Shown here piece by piece: positions 23,365 to 34,223 of a DNA stretch of 64,000 nt; position 1 is the first letter of the stretch, and each line of letters begins with the position of its first letter. The notes under the pieces are model-generated. The model was not told the DNA's origin. It made no database searches and was given only the letters and a program-made list of their open reading frames with translations. A program made the translations under genes and the position numbers. Source of the DNA: Plectosphaerella cucumerina (lineage: Eukaryota; Ascomycota; Sordariomycetes; Glomerellales; Plectosphaerellaceae); NCBI GenBank assembly GCA_020746995.1, contig JAGPXD010000002.1, forward strand, positions 1,984,001 through 2,048,000, read 5' to 3'.

Positions 23365-25190
23365 ATGGCGACAGCACGAGCCGACGATGTTCCCAGGCGT
23401 CGCTCTGACGAGGAGTCGGGGACGTTCCGGATCGACGAGAAGGTCGATCAGTCAACTCATGTTGAGACAGCAGATGCAAAGGGGTCCAACTCCATCCACG
23501 GCTTGACTCCGGCCGAGCAGAAGAAGACTATGTTCGTGCCTTGCCCGCGCTGCGCGACCCTCTGCTGACCTTCCCAGCCGACGCATCGACATTCGACTCC
23601 TCCCTATCTTAGGTGTCATGTACTCCATCTCCCTCATCGACCGCACGAATCTCGGCTTGGCAATGGTCGCTGGTCTTCAGGAGGATCTCGGACTACACAT
23701 CGGGAACAGATACACCGTCATTGTCATGGTCTTCTTCGTTGCGTACATCCTCTTCGAAATCCCGAGCGTAAGTCTCTCCATGTTCCTCGGAGATGACCAA
23801 GCTGACGAGACAGAACCTCATCCTTCCCCGCGCGGGACCGGCCAACTGGCTCTCCTTCCTTGGCATCGGTTTCGGAAGCGTCTTAATTGGCATGGGTTTC
23901 ACGAAGCACTGGGGCACGATGGCTCTTTGCAGGGCTCTCTTGGGAATGTTGGAGGCTGGCTTCTTGCCTGGTGCGTGGCCATGATCAGATGACTGTGATG
24001 GCTGGCTAATGGTCCCAGGTTGCACATACCTGATCACTTGCTGGTACACTCGCTTCGAAGTCGGCAAGAGACTCTCCGGATTCTGGATCCTGTCCGTCAT
24101 CTTCAGCGGCTTCTCGGGCATCTTTGCCTACGTCCTGGCTCTGCTAGAGGGAAAAGGCGGCCTCAACGGCTGGAGTTGTGAGTCCCTTGCATTCAGCACC
24201 CTGAACCCACGTCTGACTTCTCCCAGGGATCTTCATCATTGAAGGCGCCATAACGTGGGCATCCCCCTCCCCACCCCCTCCAACGCCCTGCTAACAGCAC
24301 AGCGTCCTGGTCTGCATGTTTGGCTGGTTCATCATCATCGACTTCCCCACCAAGGCTGGCAAGTTCCTCAAGCCCGCCGAGCAGGCCTTCGTCATCGAGC
24401 GCATCAACAACGACCGCGGCGATGCCGAGGAGGACGACATCAACGGTGCAAAGATCCTAGGTCACCTGCGCGACTGGAAACTTTACTTCTGGGCCTTCAA
24501 CCTCATGTCCTCGACGCTGCCCGGATACGCGTACTCGTACTTCCTTCCCATCATCCTGCGCAACGGCATGGGCTTCAGCCGGACGAACTCGATGCTCCTC
24601 AGCGCGCCGCCGTACCTCCTCGCGGCCATCATGGCGTTCGTGTCGGGCTGGCTCGGTGATAAGTACCGGATCCGAGGGCCCATCATTGCTGCTCACCAGG
24701 CTATCACTGCCATTGGCATGCTCATTACTGTCTATGCTAAATCGAACGGGGCAAGATACTTCGGAGCGTTCCTGGGTAAGCATGAAATCCACTATTACGA
24801 AGCCGTGTAGACTGACTGTTACAGGTATTGGTTTCCTGCAATTCTGCGTGCCCGGCGTCCTCACGTTCCAGGCAAACAACATCACGTCCCATTCCAAGAG
24901 GGCTGTGGCCTCGGCTACTTGTCTCATTGGTGGTGGCGTGGGCGGCATCATCTCGAGCGTTGCCTTCATGGCCAAGGAGAGCCCGCATTACACGGTGAGT
25001 CGACCTGCATCCGAAACAGAAGCTTGAACTGACCGTGTGGCAGACGGGTGTTTGGGTGACGTTTGGCATCTCCATGACGAGTATCTGCATGATAGCTATC
25101 ATGGACTTCTACTTCTGGCGACTGAATAAGGCTGTCAAGGCCGGGACTAAGGTCAACGAGGGAATGGCGGGATGGCTGTATACTCTCTGA
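23365..25190 (+). CDS. MFS transporter, anion:cation symporter (Dal5/allantoate permease-like) family
   Basis: Eight exons: 23365-23531, 23578-23767, 23814-23970, 24019-24177, 24227-24254, 24303-24775, 24825-24994 and 25044-25190, giving 496 aa. All junctions are GT-AG and phases agree. After a polar N-terminus comes EQKKTIRRIDIRLLPILGVMYSISLIDRTNLGLA (about residues 51-84), the ACS-family opening with the DRTNLG motif of TM1/loop. Then follow CWYTRFEVGKRLSGFW after TM4, WIFIIEG in TM5-6 and a long central loop ending in LRDWKLYFW. About 12 membrane segments are expected. Family members move vitamins, allantoate, nicotinate or similar organic anions with protons. The substrate cannot be read here. 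Exon 5 is a 28-nt micro-exon. Confidence 0.92.
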
Positions 25191-25604
25191 AGTATCTAGG
25201 CACTTGTATAAAGAAGACATGGCTGATGTTTGCATCTTGTCAAGATTAAACCAAGCGAGTCCATTTTTCTATTGTTGACAGGATCATCCATTGCCTCGAT
25301 TTGATGCCGCAGCCCGATGCCATGCGACAAGCTGGATAGTGACCCCAGGCAGCCACGAAGTCAAGCTCCATTGGTTTCCCAGAATCTTGTATTGAGGCTC
25401 GCAAGGCTAGGTAGGGCCTGCAGGTCCGCGCCAGCATCGTAGAGCTTGCCACACAGAACTCGATACATTCATGTTGCCACAGACCCCCAGCTGATTACCC
25501 GCCCCCAATCACGAGCACCCCCATCACACATCCGACTCCCCAGCCGAATATCCCTCGCGCCCTCACACCTAAAGATGTTGGCCAGCCCAGTCAGACCAGT
25601 TAGC
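25191..25604. other. Short intergenic between convergent genes
   Basis: 414 bp between the 3' ends of the MFS transporter and the CE5-like gene. Nothing else seen. Confidence 0.5.
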
Positions 25605-26579
25605 TCAAACAGGGTTGAGGCACTGCGAATGCCACGGGTTCAGGTAGATGCACGTTCCCTGCTGGCAGCACGTCGCTCCCGTCCAGCCCTGCCCACCACA
25701 CTGCGCCCAGAATGGGCGGCACCAAGATCCCGTCGGCGATGGGCCGGTCGAGGATGAAGTCGTAGTCACAGGCGCCGGGGTAGGCGTGGGAGTCGGCGTA
25801 GGCTGCGGCTCCTCCGGCTCCTCATCGTACAGCCCAGAAAGAACCCATTCGACAGCATCATCGGCGTACACGACTTCATAGTCTTCATAGGGCGGCTGGC
25901 CCTCGAGGCAGCCGTTGCAGCATCCGGCGTCTGTGGACTCACAGTAGTGCCTGGCCTTGCCTGCTGCGGGCAAGCACTTGGAGCCGAGCTGGCGGGCGGC
26001 GGGCTGTGGGTTGTCAGAGTGTGGGTTTCACAGAGCGGAAGGGAGGAAACGCACCCCGTGCTCGGAGCAGCCGGCAATGTTTGGAATGTTCTCGTCGTCG
26101 AACCTGAAGCGCGGGTCTCCATAGAGGACAATCGAGCGAGTCGCGTTGAGAGCGCCGGAGGTCAAGAAGGGAGCATCATTAAAGATGCCACCCTCCACAT
26201 CAGGGCCGGCGCACACGGCATTATCCACGAGACGGGCACCCTGTCTAAGGTCAGTGAGTATGCTCTCTGCGGCAAGGGATAGGGGCTGCGGTACGTAGGC
26301 ATTTCCAAGAAGGGCCAGCTTGGTGCTTGGGCACCTATCGTGGAAGTCATTGATGGCCGTAGCGAGCGCGGTGGTGTCATCGCTGACCGACGTTCCGTAC
26401 GCAATCTCGTCAACGGTGGTCTCAGGGTAGTAGAGGAGCAGGCGTTCGACGGTGTAGTCGACCGCACCGCTGCCAACTGCGAAGAAGTGGATGGGAGGGC
26501 ACTCCTCGCGCGCCTGGATGGCGGCAGCAGCCGCACCCACGGCGAGGAGCCCTGAGGTAATGAGACCAGAGGACCGCAT
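25605..26579 (-). CDS. Secreted CE5-like (acetylxylan esterase/cutinase fold) protein with CBM1, catalytic residues lost
   Basis: Exons 26295-26579, 26055-26240 and 25605-26003, giving 289 aa. A signal peptide covers about residues 1-22. The CE5 fold is recognisable from CPPIHFFAVG, CPSTKLALLG, ARLVDNAVCAGPD, SIVLYGDPRF, IAGCSEHG and HYCESTDAGCCNG. A Thr/Pro-rich linker (222-248) leads to a C-terminal fungal CBM1 (251-285) with its four cysteines and aromatic residues. The nucleophile elbow GYSQG reads GNAYG (92-96), so Ser is Ala. The loop carrying RETT (oxyanion hole) is missing, and the catalytic His region reads PPYEDYE. Only the Asp (182) persists. The first intron (54 nt) is in frame and stop-free; retaining it does not restore GxSxG. 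It is probably a cellulose-binding non-enzyme. Confidence 0.85.
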
Positions 26580-27608
26580 GTTGGAGTCAGGAAGGTAGAT
26601 GGTGGGGATTAAGGGGCTCAGGGGCGATTGTCTTGGCGAGAGGTAAAGACAAGCTTTGGGTCCCATCCATGAGCCGCTTTTATATCCCTAGCTTTGAGTC
26701 GCTGCGCGATTCCATGATAGGTGGAAAGACAAATGGAAGCAGTCGTTCCGTGGGTTCGGAAACGCTGCCGCGCACATGATGACAGCGCGTCTCGGTAAGG
26801 CATGCCTGTAGGCGGCATAGATTGCGCTGCACCTTGGTCACGCCCGACCATCAAGACGTAGCTGCCTGAATACTATCACATGAGTTCTCATCTGCACTCC
26901 GCGTGTAGTTGCACAAAGAATGTTCGCCAAGTAGGGGCCGGCGGGGCTGATGGAGATATTGGGGTGCATTGCTGGCGGCAGGATTATTGATGCTGGCGTC
27001 TCCCTTTCGAGGACGTATCTCATCCTCCGACGGCCATTCTAGGGAAACATGCTACCCAGAAGAAATATGTAAGAAAGGGCCCAGCTGTATACATGTAGGT
27101 AGGATGAGAGGTACCGGGCTCACCTCGATCCATGCTACAGCTTGCTTTGCGGTAACAATCATGAAGACGGACAGCCGACTGAAGAGCATGATTCAATCAG
27201 GAGCCACGATCTATCGGCGGCACTCTTTCCCACCTTTTTTTGGGTTGCGAATACGGCTGTTTGTGGTGGACGGTGTTAACATCCGATGTTTGAGGCACCT
27301 GGAGCGTTGCAAAATGGCTGTCAAGGTTTCTCGGGCATTTTCAAAACTCCAAACCCAGGGAAATAAACTTCACTCAATCAGAACCAAGTATCTTTAGTAA
27401 TAATCCTCTGATTACAAGAAGAAAGCAATCTATGATCGGCTGGTACATACCTAGGCTGCTTCCAATCTGCTGCTCGTATAGTCGTATAGATCATCGGGCA
27501 TCGTTTAAAAGTCTGCCCAAACACCCTGATGACTGTATCATGTATACGCAGGCACTAGCTCCATACGATGTCATCTCGAGTTGTGATTATCCATTTCTTT
27601 GGTTACTG
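26580..27608. other. Intergenic, CE5-like promoter and NLR 3' side
   Basis: Locally less GC-rich than its surroundings. The CE5-like promoter occupies the left part. A 142-codon plus frame at 26969-27397 has no domain and is not called. Confidence 0.5.
26678..26684 (-). promoter_or_regulatory. TATA box of the CE5-like gene
   Basis: Reverse strand reads TATAAAA within GGGATATAAAAGCGG, about 100 bp upstream of the start codon. This suggests the gene is expressed and regulated in spite of the lost catalytic residues. Confidence 0.6.
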
Positions 27609-30600
27609 CTAGGTCACAATCGGTTTCCCCTCGTCTGCTAAGTCCGGCTGGATACGGTGGAAACCCCGACGCCAGGCCTTCAGAGTGCATCGAAGCGGCG
27701 ACCTGCTGTCCTTCACCAACACACGTAGAATTTTGAGGCGAGTTTCCTCCCAAGCCCTAGACGCCTCGGGAAGCGGCACTTCCTTCAAATTCTCGAGCGG
27801 CACCACAGCTACCAACCAAAAGAGGTCCATGTTTGCATCCTCGTAGGAGATAGGCTGTGGATCCGACGGATCCGGAGCCGCCTTCCTTGATAAGAATCGA
27901 TGCAGCCACCAACCGGAATTGCTGCTGGCCCATGCGGCATTCGTTGGAATACCGACTGGTGTCTGGACATCCCAAATACCCAGCATCGTGGCTAGGTCGA
28001 TGTAGTATGGTCTTCCCAAGGAAAAGTCAGAACTGGAGAAAGGAAACCCGACAAAGCAGACAGAAGGATCAGCTCCGAGGGCAAGGTAAGCTCCCAAATA
28101 CTTCGAGACCTCGACTTTGTAGTCACCATGGGATATTTGGTTGTTGAAAGCCGGAGGTTGGGAGTAGAAAGATTGGTGAACCGCATGGAGTAGAACAGTC
28201 CAAGTGGTCCAGGTGCCCAGAGTCGGCAGAGGCATTTGGAAGAACCAATACCGACGATTGCCCGGATGTGAGCACCGTGTCACGACTGTGTTGGGATCTG
28301 GACTGTATTCCAAGAGACATTTGGTGAAAGATGATGCCCACGTCTTTCTCCGAGCTAGATCGTTCTCCGAGGCAACGAGAAGAGGATTGTTGGACCCCTG
28401 GAGAAGGATTTTACTTCTCGACTGGACCATCTTCCAGGCCAGGCCTGGCGAGGCTTCGCAGATCGCATAGCAGGTTATCGTATCTTCAACTTCTGCCGGG
28501 GTGCATGATTTACTGAGAAACGGATGCAGTAGATGTGGAGCAGCGCCCAGGGTGACTGTTCCGTCTTTGCTCAGGAATGATCGTTGCTCAACCAAGCGGC
28601 AAAGCGATGACATCTCAGCCAACAGCAGAGTGCTGTCAGGGTTGGTAGTCATATACCCCCTGTCCAACTCACAGAGGAGCTCAACCACATCCTTTTCGAT
28701 CAAGCCAAAGTTCCGATGTCCTATTAAGGCTGTGTGCATGTAAGGAGCCACTCCGGTAGTGGCGGTTTCCAAAGGGAAGTGCTTGAGAATCGACAAAAGG
28801 CCCAAGACTGTGGCGTTGTAAGGGGAGAAATTGCCAGCCGACTTCTCGAGTTCCTGGGAAATGTCAGGGGAGCCCAAGAAATCGACGACCGACCTGTGAG
28901 TGAATCGCACACCCACGACCCATACGCCGATCTTAGACATCGGCGTAGGTGATCCAATTTCCAGGAGCCCCTGACCACGTCCTCGGAGTCTGTCTTCCAT
29001 CTGGCGGCAAATATGAGATATCTCTTCTCGTGTCATCAGAGGACCAATGGTTCCAGCGAGGATGCTGTCTTCCAGACCTGGATTGTCGTCGAGATTTTCA
29101 ACGACCGAGTGAATGAACACCCAAGACCCGAGTGGGGCAAACCGCCCGGTCGGGAACAACATTGTCAGAACTGTACGTGCCAGGCGGCGTCTCTCGACCG
29201 GATCCAGGCGCTGCAAGGTTTGCCGGAAAAGAGCATCAAGCCCGGTTGGAAGCTCCGCAAGTCGTTGTCGGAGCTGATCGATTGAGCACTGGTTTCCCAT
29301 GTCTTTCAGGAGTTGCTCGACGACTAGTTTTGTCCAGAGAAAGACGCCCTCGGCGCGTCCTACGACGTCTGACACAATGTCGTCGTATACGTCGCTGGTG
29401 TGGCGGATTGCTCCGAATCTTTCATCTCCTTCCAGTTCGTCCGTCACGAATCGCGTCATGTCCCTCCTGGTGAGATCGTGAATCCGAATCCAGGTATGGG
29501 CGACGCCATCATCTACAAACAAGCGCTGGAACTCGTTGTAGTGACGGCTGGCTGCACAAATCTTGATGTTTGGAGAGTCGCAAGCCTGTTTCAGCGCCTT
29601 GCCAAGCTTCCAGTAGTCGCCCTCGTACTCGTCGAGTCCGTCAATAAACAGACAGATTTTGGCTTGTTGCAGAATCTTTGGGTTCTTCGAGAGAGTACCA
29701 AATGCTGCCTCGAGCTCGTGTAGTTCTGGTGGCGGACGGTGTGCTGGCTTGGTCGATGAATTGCCTCTTCTGTTGCCATGCCAGAAGTTGGGGAACACAA
29801 GCTCGGCCGTGCCGGGGCATTGGCGGAGGATCTCCCAAAGGATGCCGCGGTACAGGCCCCGGGCGCTTTTCTGGAGGTTGCCCCCAGCCCTCCAGAAGAA
29901 GAATCGCGCAAGAACAAGTCTGCTATCACCTGCCCATGAGTTGAGCAGGTCGGTAGTTTGCTCTTCCTCCGCAATGTACTTCATGAGCGTCGATTTCCCT
30001 GAGCCAGGCTTTCCGGAGATGTAGAAGAGCCCATTGTCATGTTCAAGCCACTGAACAAAGCGGCGCCGGATCTTGGAGTGAAGTTGCTGTTCTACTTGAA
30101 TGAGCCGGACAAGCTTTTCCTTTCTCCACACGCGAAATTCGTTGGTTTCGCCGGGGCTGAGAGCAGTTGGCACCAGGTCTGCTTCAACTGCCTCGGCACC
30201 AGACGAGAAGTTCGAAACGCCAGATGAGCTTGCGGCGTCGAAGGAAACACGCTTCTCGGGTTCGGAATACAACATCCAGCGGTACGTGCCATCATGAGCA
30301 CGGTCGATCGAGGCCTCGCGGGTGAAGAGGTCAGGGAACCAGAGCCACTCAAGGATCTGCTCATCTGCCGACACGTTGGCAGCCGTAGTTGATAGGGTGA
30401 CCAAGGCTTCCCTGATGGTCTCAAGGAGTAGATTTTTCGCCGAGGCCTGGGAGGACTCAGTGCTCTTCTTCGGTGCAATCGACATTGCATCAATTGACTT
30501 TCGGAGCTCCTGGATGGCCGATGTCTGGGAACGGACATTCTCATGCTCGGCACGGACAGCTGCCAGGATATCGTCCTTCATTATCGCCAGAGAGTCTTTC

Positions 30601-31159
30601 GTCGCCTGCGCTGCCATCTGCGATTTGGCCAGATCTTCGAGCAGATGGTGTGTCGCGGAAGCTTTGTGACTGTTCGTGGTGCTGCAAGTCAGCGACCGTA
30701 ACCTTCTAAAGTCTCAGTGCAGAAAGACAGGGAATGTCACCTCATCATCATCTGAACGTGAATCATGATTTGACCCCGGAATTTCTCCAGCCTAGACTCC
30801 ATGGCGGCCAACTTGCCTCCATTTGTCCAGACACGCCAAGCTGGCCCCAAGCCAGACGAGGACGGCTTGCCCTTCATCTTCTTCACCAGCTCCTGTAGGT
30901 CGACGCATGTCTTGCTGCAGTTCTTGGCAAGAAGGACGAGCTTCTCGTCCTCGTGAGGAGCTGTGGCGGGGACCGACGGTGTTTGTAGGCCTGCTAGCAT
31001 CGACTCGAGGCTTTGGGTGATTGCCAAGGCATCTCCGATATCTTCGGTGACCCCTGATGTGGAACGTCGCACCTCGGCCGCGACTTTGACGAGTTTCGAG
31101 GAGAAGTCCACAAAGGCAATGATGTTGGAGGCGAGCCCGACGGCCGTGAGGGGGTCCAT
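27609..31159 (-). CDS. NACHT-domain NLR-like (STAND) protein
   Basis: Exons 30741-31159 and 27609-30681 with a 59-nt intron, giving 1163 aa. The N-terminal about 140 residues (GLASNIIAFVDFSSKLVKVAAEVRR) are the helical N-domain often seen on fungal STAND proteins. A coiled stretch and linker follow. The NACHT core has Walker A GKPGSGKST (363-371), Walker B LFIDGLDE (484-491), a sensor-like ICAASR and the RIHDLTRRDMTRFV region, then a helical winged-helix/DUF7791-like part. No clear ANK, WD or TPR array is present, only one degenerate ankyrin-like piece near LLALGADPSV in the C-terminus. Such proteins act as non-self or stress sensors and some trigger regulated cell death. Codon use is less C-ending than in the housekeeping genes. 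The start ATG is MDPLTAV; an upstream TTG is not used. Confidence 0.9.
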
Positions 31160-31625
31160 GTCGTTCAAAGAAGTAGGGACGACCCGTCTCCTGGTCCAGG
31201 GATTGAGGATCGCGATGCTCCCAGCCCAAGCATGGTCCCCAGGCTTGCTGGCATGTAGGAAAGAGCGCAGGGATAGGATCGAAAAGAGGGGTTCTCGACC
31301 AAGGTGGCCTCAGCCTGACAGCCGAAGCCTGATGGGCTGACATGCAGGTGGCTAGATGCATGCGAGGGTCTACATGCAATGTCAATTCAATGCTCTGGTT
31401 CACGCCCTAATCGAATCATCGCAATCTGCAGTTGGTCACAGTAGGCCAATCGTCGTGGAGGGCTGATCGCATCGGGCTTTGATTCGACCTCCTCAGTCAC
31501 CGACTTGCTGTCTGCGCTCGACCGGCTGCATCAATTGACTCTTTTGCAGGGAGCATCGGAAGACGCCTTGTCGGCGACCCGTGCTTGGTGCGCCCAAAGG
31601 AACTCGAGTCCGTGAGCTGCTCGGC
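31160..31625. other. Intergenic, NLR promoter and Zn2Cys6 3' side
   Basis: 466 bp between two reverse-strand genes. No coding signal or clear TATA box. Confidence 0.5.
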
Positions 31626-33096
31626 TCAGACAGGAACGATGCGACGGTGCTCATTCTCCCACCGCCGAGCCAGAGGCCTCCAGTCCGTGTCGCTCCCAGC
31701 CCAAAACTCCTGCAGGAACCCAAGAGTGTCCATGTGATGAAGCGAGTTGGTAGCCCTCGACACGGCAAGGAACGCATCCGCGACAGCCTCCTGACGCGCG
31801 ACATTGCCGTGCGCCTCTGTTCCCGCGACGAGCGCTGGCCACGGCATATTCTGGATCCAGGTGGCGGGGTCCTCAAAGTCGGAAAGCTGCGAAGTCAGAC
31901 GAGCACCGAGGTAGGCTCTCTCCTGATGGAGACCGGGGGAGGCAAGGTCGAGGCAGCGATAGGAGTAGAGCAGAGCAGCAGCATGGTACGTCTCGACTAG
32001 GCGGATGAAGTCGCGGCGAACGGCGGAGCGACCCAGCTGGAGCTTCGTGGCGGCTTTCATGAGTGTTGAGGCGCGGGCCTGCTCGAAGCGGCTGCGGACG
32101 GCATCGACATCCAGGCGTTCGCCTTCGGCAACGTGGACACCCCGAGAGGCTAGAGTAACTTTGTGCAGAAAGACCAAGTACTCTGTGAAGAGATCCTCGA
32201 CCGTCTCATCCGGGACGATGACCTCGCGCAAGTCATCTGCGTCAAACGACGTGACAGAAGCGAGCACGTCATGGATGGCAAGCTGGTTCCTCAGAAAGGT
32301 GAATAACTCGCTGCCCTTCGCCACAGCACCGAAGACACCGACGATGGTCCTCGCAGCTCGGCGATGACACTCCGCAGCCGCAGCGCGCGAGGTTGCCATC
32401 TCGTAGCACGTCATCATCAGCATCGATGCGAGCATGCACTCGGCGCCGACGAGATCATCGCTTGTGCCGACGGGGGCGCCATCGACGAGACGAAGAGTCA
32501 GCTCGTGCGCGCTCTGGCGCAACAGAGCGAGACAGGCATCGCGAGCGGCCTCGGAAAAAGCTGGAGGCTCAGCAGGGCCGGCGCGGTGCTGTGTCGAGAT
32601 TGCGGCGACAGCAAGACCAAGACCCGGATCGAAAGCGGCAAGGGGCAGGACTCGACGGCGGTACTCGTTGGTGGGTGAGTCGAGCCAGACCATAAGGCCG
32701 GCTATGGAGGTGCTGTAGTAGGCGGCGAAGGCGGGTGAGGGGAACGGGACCAGAGGGGTGTCCTGAAGGGGCGATTCATCTGGTCGAGGTGGCTCGGGCG
32801 GACTGGGTAGCTGTTGAGGCGGTGATGGTTTGAGGTGACCCCTTGATGCGGCGCCGCCAACCCAGCGGAGGGGACGGCCGTAGCCGGGACATTCAAGGCC
32901 TCTGCCAGTGCATTTCTGGCAGGAAGGTCGAGTGAGGTCGCATTTGATTCTGCGGCGGGAGCAGGTGCGGCAGCCTGTGAGTGTTAGTCTGGGTGGATAA
33001 TGGGGCGCGGTAAGACGTGCCCTTCTCTCGAGGCTTTTTGGATGGTGCTTCCTTTGGATTGTCGCCGTTGGGAGGTGTCAGCGGGGAGGTTTTCAT
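31626..33096 (-). CDS. Zn2Cys6 transcription factor with Fungal_trans_2-type domain
   Basis: Exon 33021-33096 joins 31626-32974 across a 46-nt intron, giving 474 aa. The zinc cluster begins at the splice junction: CRTCSRRRIKCDLTRPSCQKCTGRGLECPGYG has the six cysteines in C-x2-C-x6-C-x5-C-x2-C-x6-C order at about residues 27-55. A Pro-rich linker leads to the helical fungal-specific regulator domain (VWLDSPTNEYRRRVLPLA, LMMTCYEMA, FTFLRNQLAIHDVLAS) down to the C-terminus. The only junction giving the cluster uses donor GC (AAGG|GCACGT) with CTAAC branch and CAG acceptor. The GT two bases downstream shifts the frame and destroys the cluster. The neighbour upstream is a PhyH dioxygenase on the same strand, a plausible target. 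The regulated pathway is unknown. Confidence 0.88.
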
Positions 33097-33305
33097 GAGT
33101 GCATGATGCTCATCGTCAATGGCAGGTTGGAGGAGCGAAGTCGGGGGGACACCCCTTCTGCCGCCTGAGAAGACAGATCCCAGATGACTAAGCACTCGAT
33201 GCTGGACGGACCTTGCCCAAAAGATTTGGCCCTCCCACTCCCCACATCAATCCCATCATCTTTCTCAAGCATCTCAATCTCATTTTCATTGCCATCTTCT
33301 CCCTC

Positions 33306-34223
33306 CTACCGCACAATCGTATGCTCATCCACAACACCAAACACCTCCTCCATCGGATCCTTATACCTATACAGCCCCAGCGCCGGCCTACAAATCCCAT
33401 ACCCCAACAGCCTCAACAACTCAGGCGAGAACCCCCTCGCCTTCGCAACATCCGGAGGCAGCTCCAAATACTGGTTCTCCTCCTGCCTCAGCGTCCCCTT
33501 GCACATGAACACACCAACCGTCTCCCTCGCCTCATCGACCGTAACATTCCCCCCTCCAGCGTGGTAAACGTTCCCAAAGAAGATCATCGCATCCCCAACA
33601 CCCAGCTCACCCGGGATCGCCTCTTCATCCAGCGGACACCGGTCCGGCCCCCAGAGGTGACTTCCAGGAATAACCACCGTCGCCCCGTTCTCGCGCGTCG
33701 TCCTCGTCAGCGCCGTAACACACCCCAGCATGACGGGCATGTCGCAGTTGCGTGTGTGGTAGTCCGCATCATCGCGGTGTAGCGCCTGCTGCTTTCCGCC
33801 TGGCTCAACGCGGAAGCCAACGATGCTCGCCACCTGCGGCGCGCCGACGACGGACCGCTGCTCCTGGCCCTCCCAGTATGTGTAGTGGCTTTCGAGGATG
33901 CGTCGTGCCGTGGCCTGGAAGAGCTTGTTGACCACGAGCTCTGCACAAGCGTCAGAGTGCGAAAGGATGCTGAAGGCCCGCTTTGTCGTTGGCGGGAAGA
34001 AGCCCGCACCGTCGACCTGGTCTGCGTCAAAGTGCGGCTTGAGGTCCGCCCGGAGCTGTGCGCATAGCTCCGCTGGTACTAGGTTGCGCACAAGGACTGC
34101 TCCGTCCCGTCGTAGGTGTGTCTCGAGGAGTGCCGCGTCCGTAGCAGGGTCCAGTGCGTCCACCGACGTGATGGACTTGCCAGCCTCAGTGGGGAAGGTA
34201 TGGCCATGTTCGGGGCAGGACAT
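33306..34223 (-). CDS. PhyH-family Fe(II)/2-oxoglutarate dioxygenase
   Basis: Intronless, 305 aa from the first ATG (MSCPEHGH); the longer frame upstream starts only at GTG. The jelly-roll iron site is visible: H149-R-D151 (ALHRDDADYH), the distal His221 (VYHAGGGN) and Arg233 (EARETVGVF) for 2-oxoglutarate. SIVGFRVEPGGKQQALH and TVVIPGSHLWGPDRC are typical of phytanoyl-CoA dioxygenase-like enzymes. Fungal members hydroxylate, desaturate or epoxidise small molecules, often in secondary metabolism. No synthase lies nearby, so the substrate is unknown. A TATA box lies about 120 bp upstream. The Zn2Cys6 regulator starts about 210 bp downstream on the same strand. Confidence 0.9.
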   Translation of the reverse strand: MSCPEHGHTFPTEAGKSITSVDALDPATDAALLETHLRRDGAVLVRNLVPAELCAQLRADLKPHFDADQVDGAGFFPPTTKRAFSILSHSDACAELVVNKLFQATARRILESHYTYWEGQEQRSVVGAPQVASIVGFRVEPGGKQQALHRDDADYHTRNCDMPVMLGCVTALTRTTRENGATVVIPGSHLWGPDRCPLDEEAIPGELGVGDAMIFFGNVYHAGGGNVTVDEARETVGVFMCKGTLRQEENQYLELPPDVAKARGFSPELLRLLGYGICRPALGLYRYKDPMEEVFGVVDEHTIVR

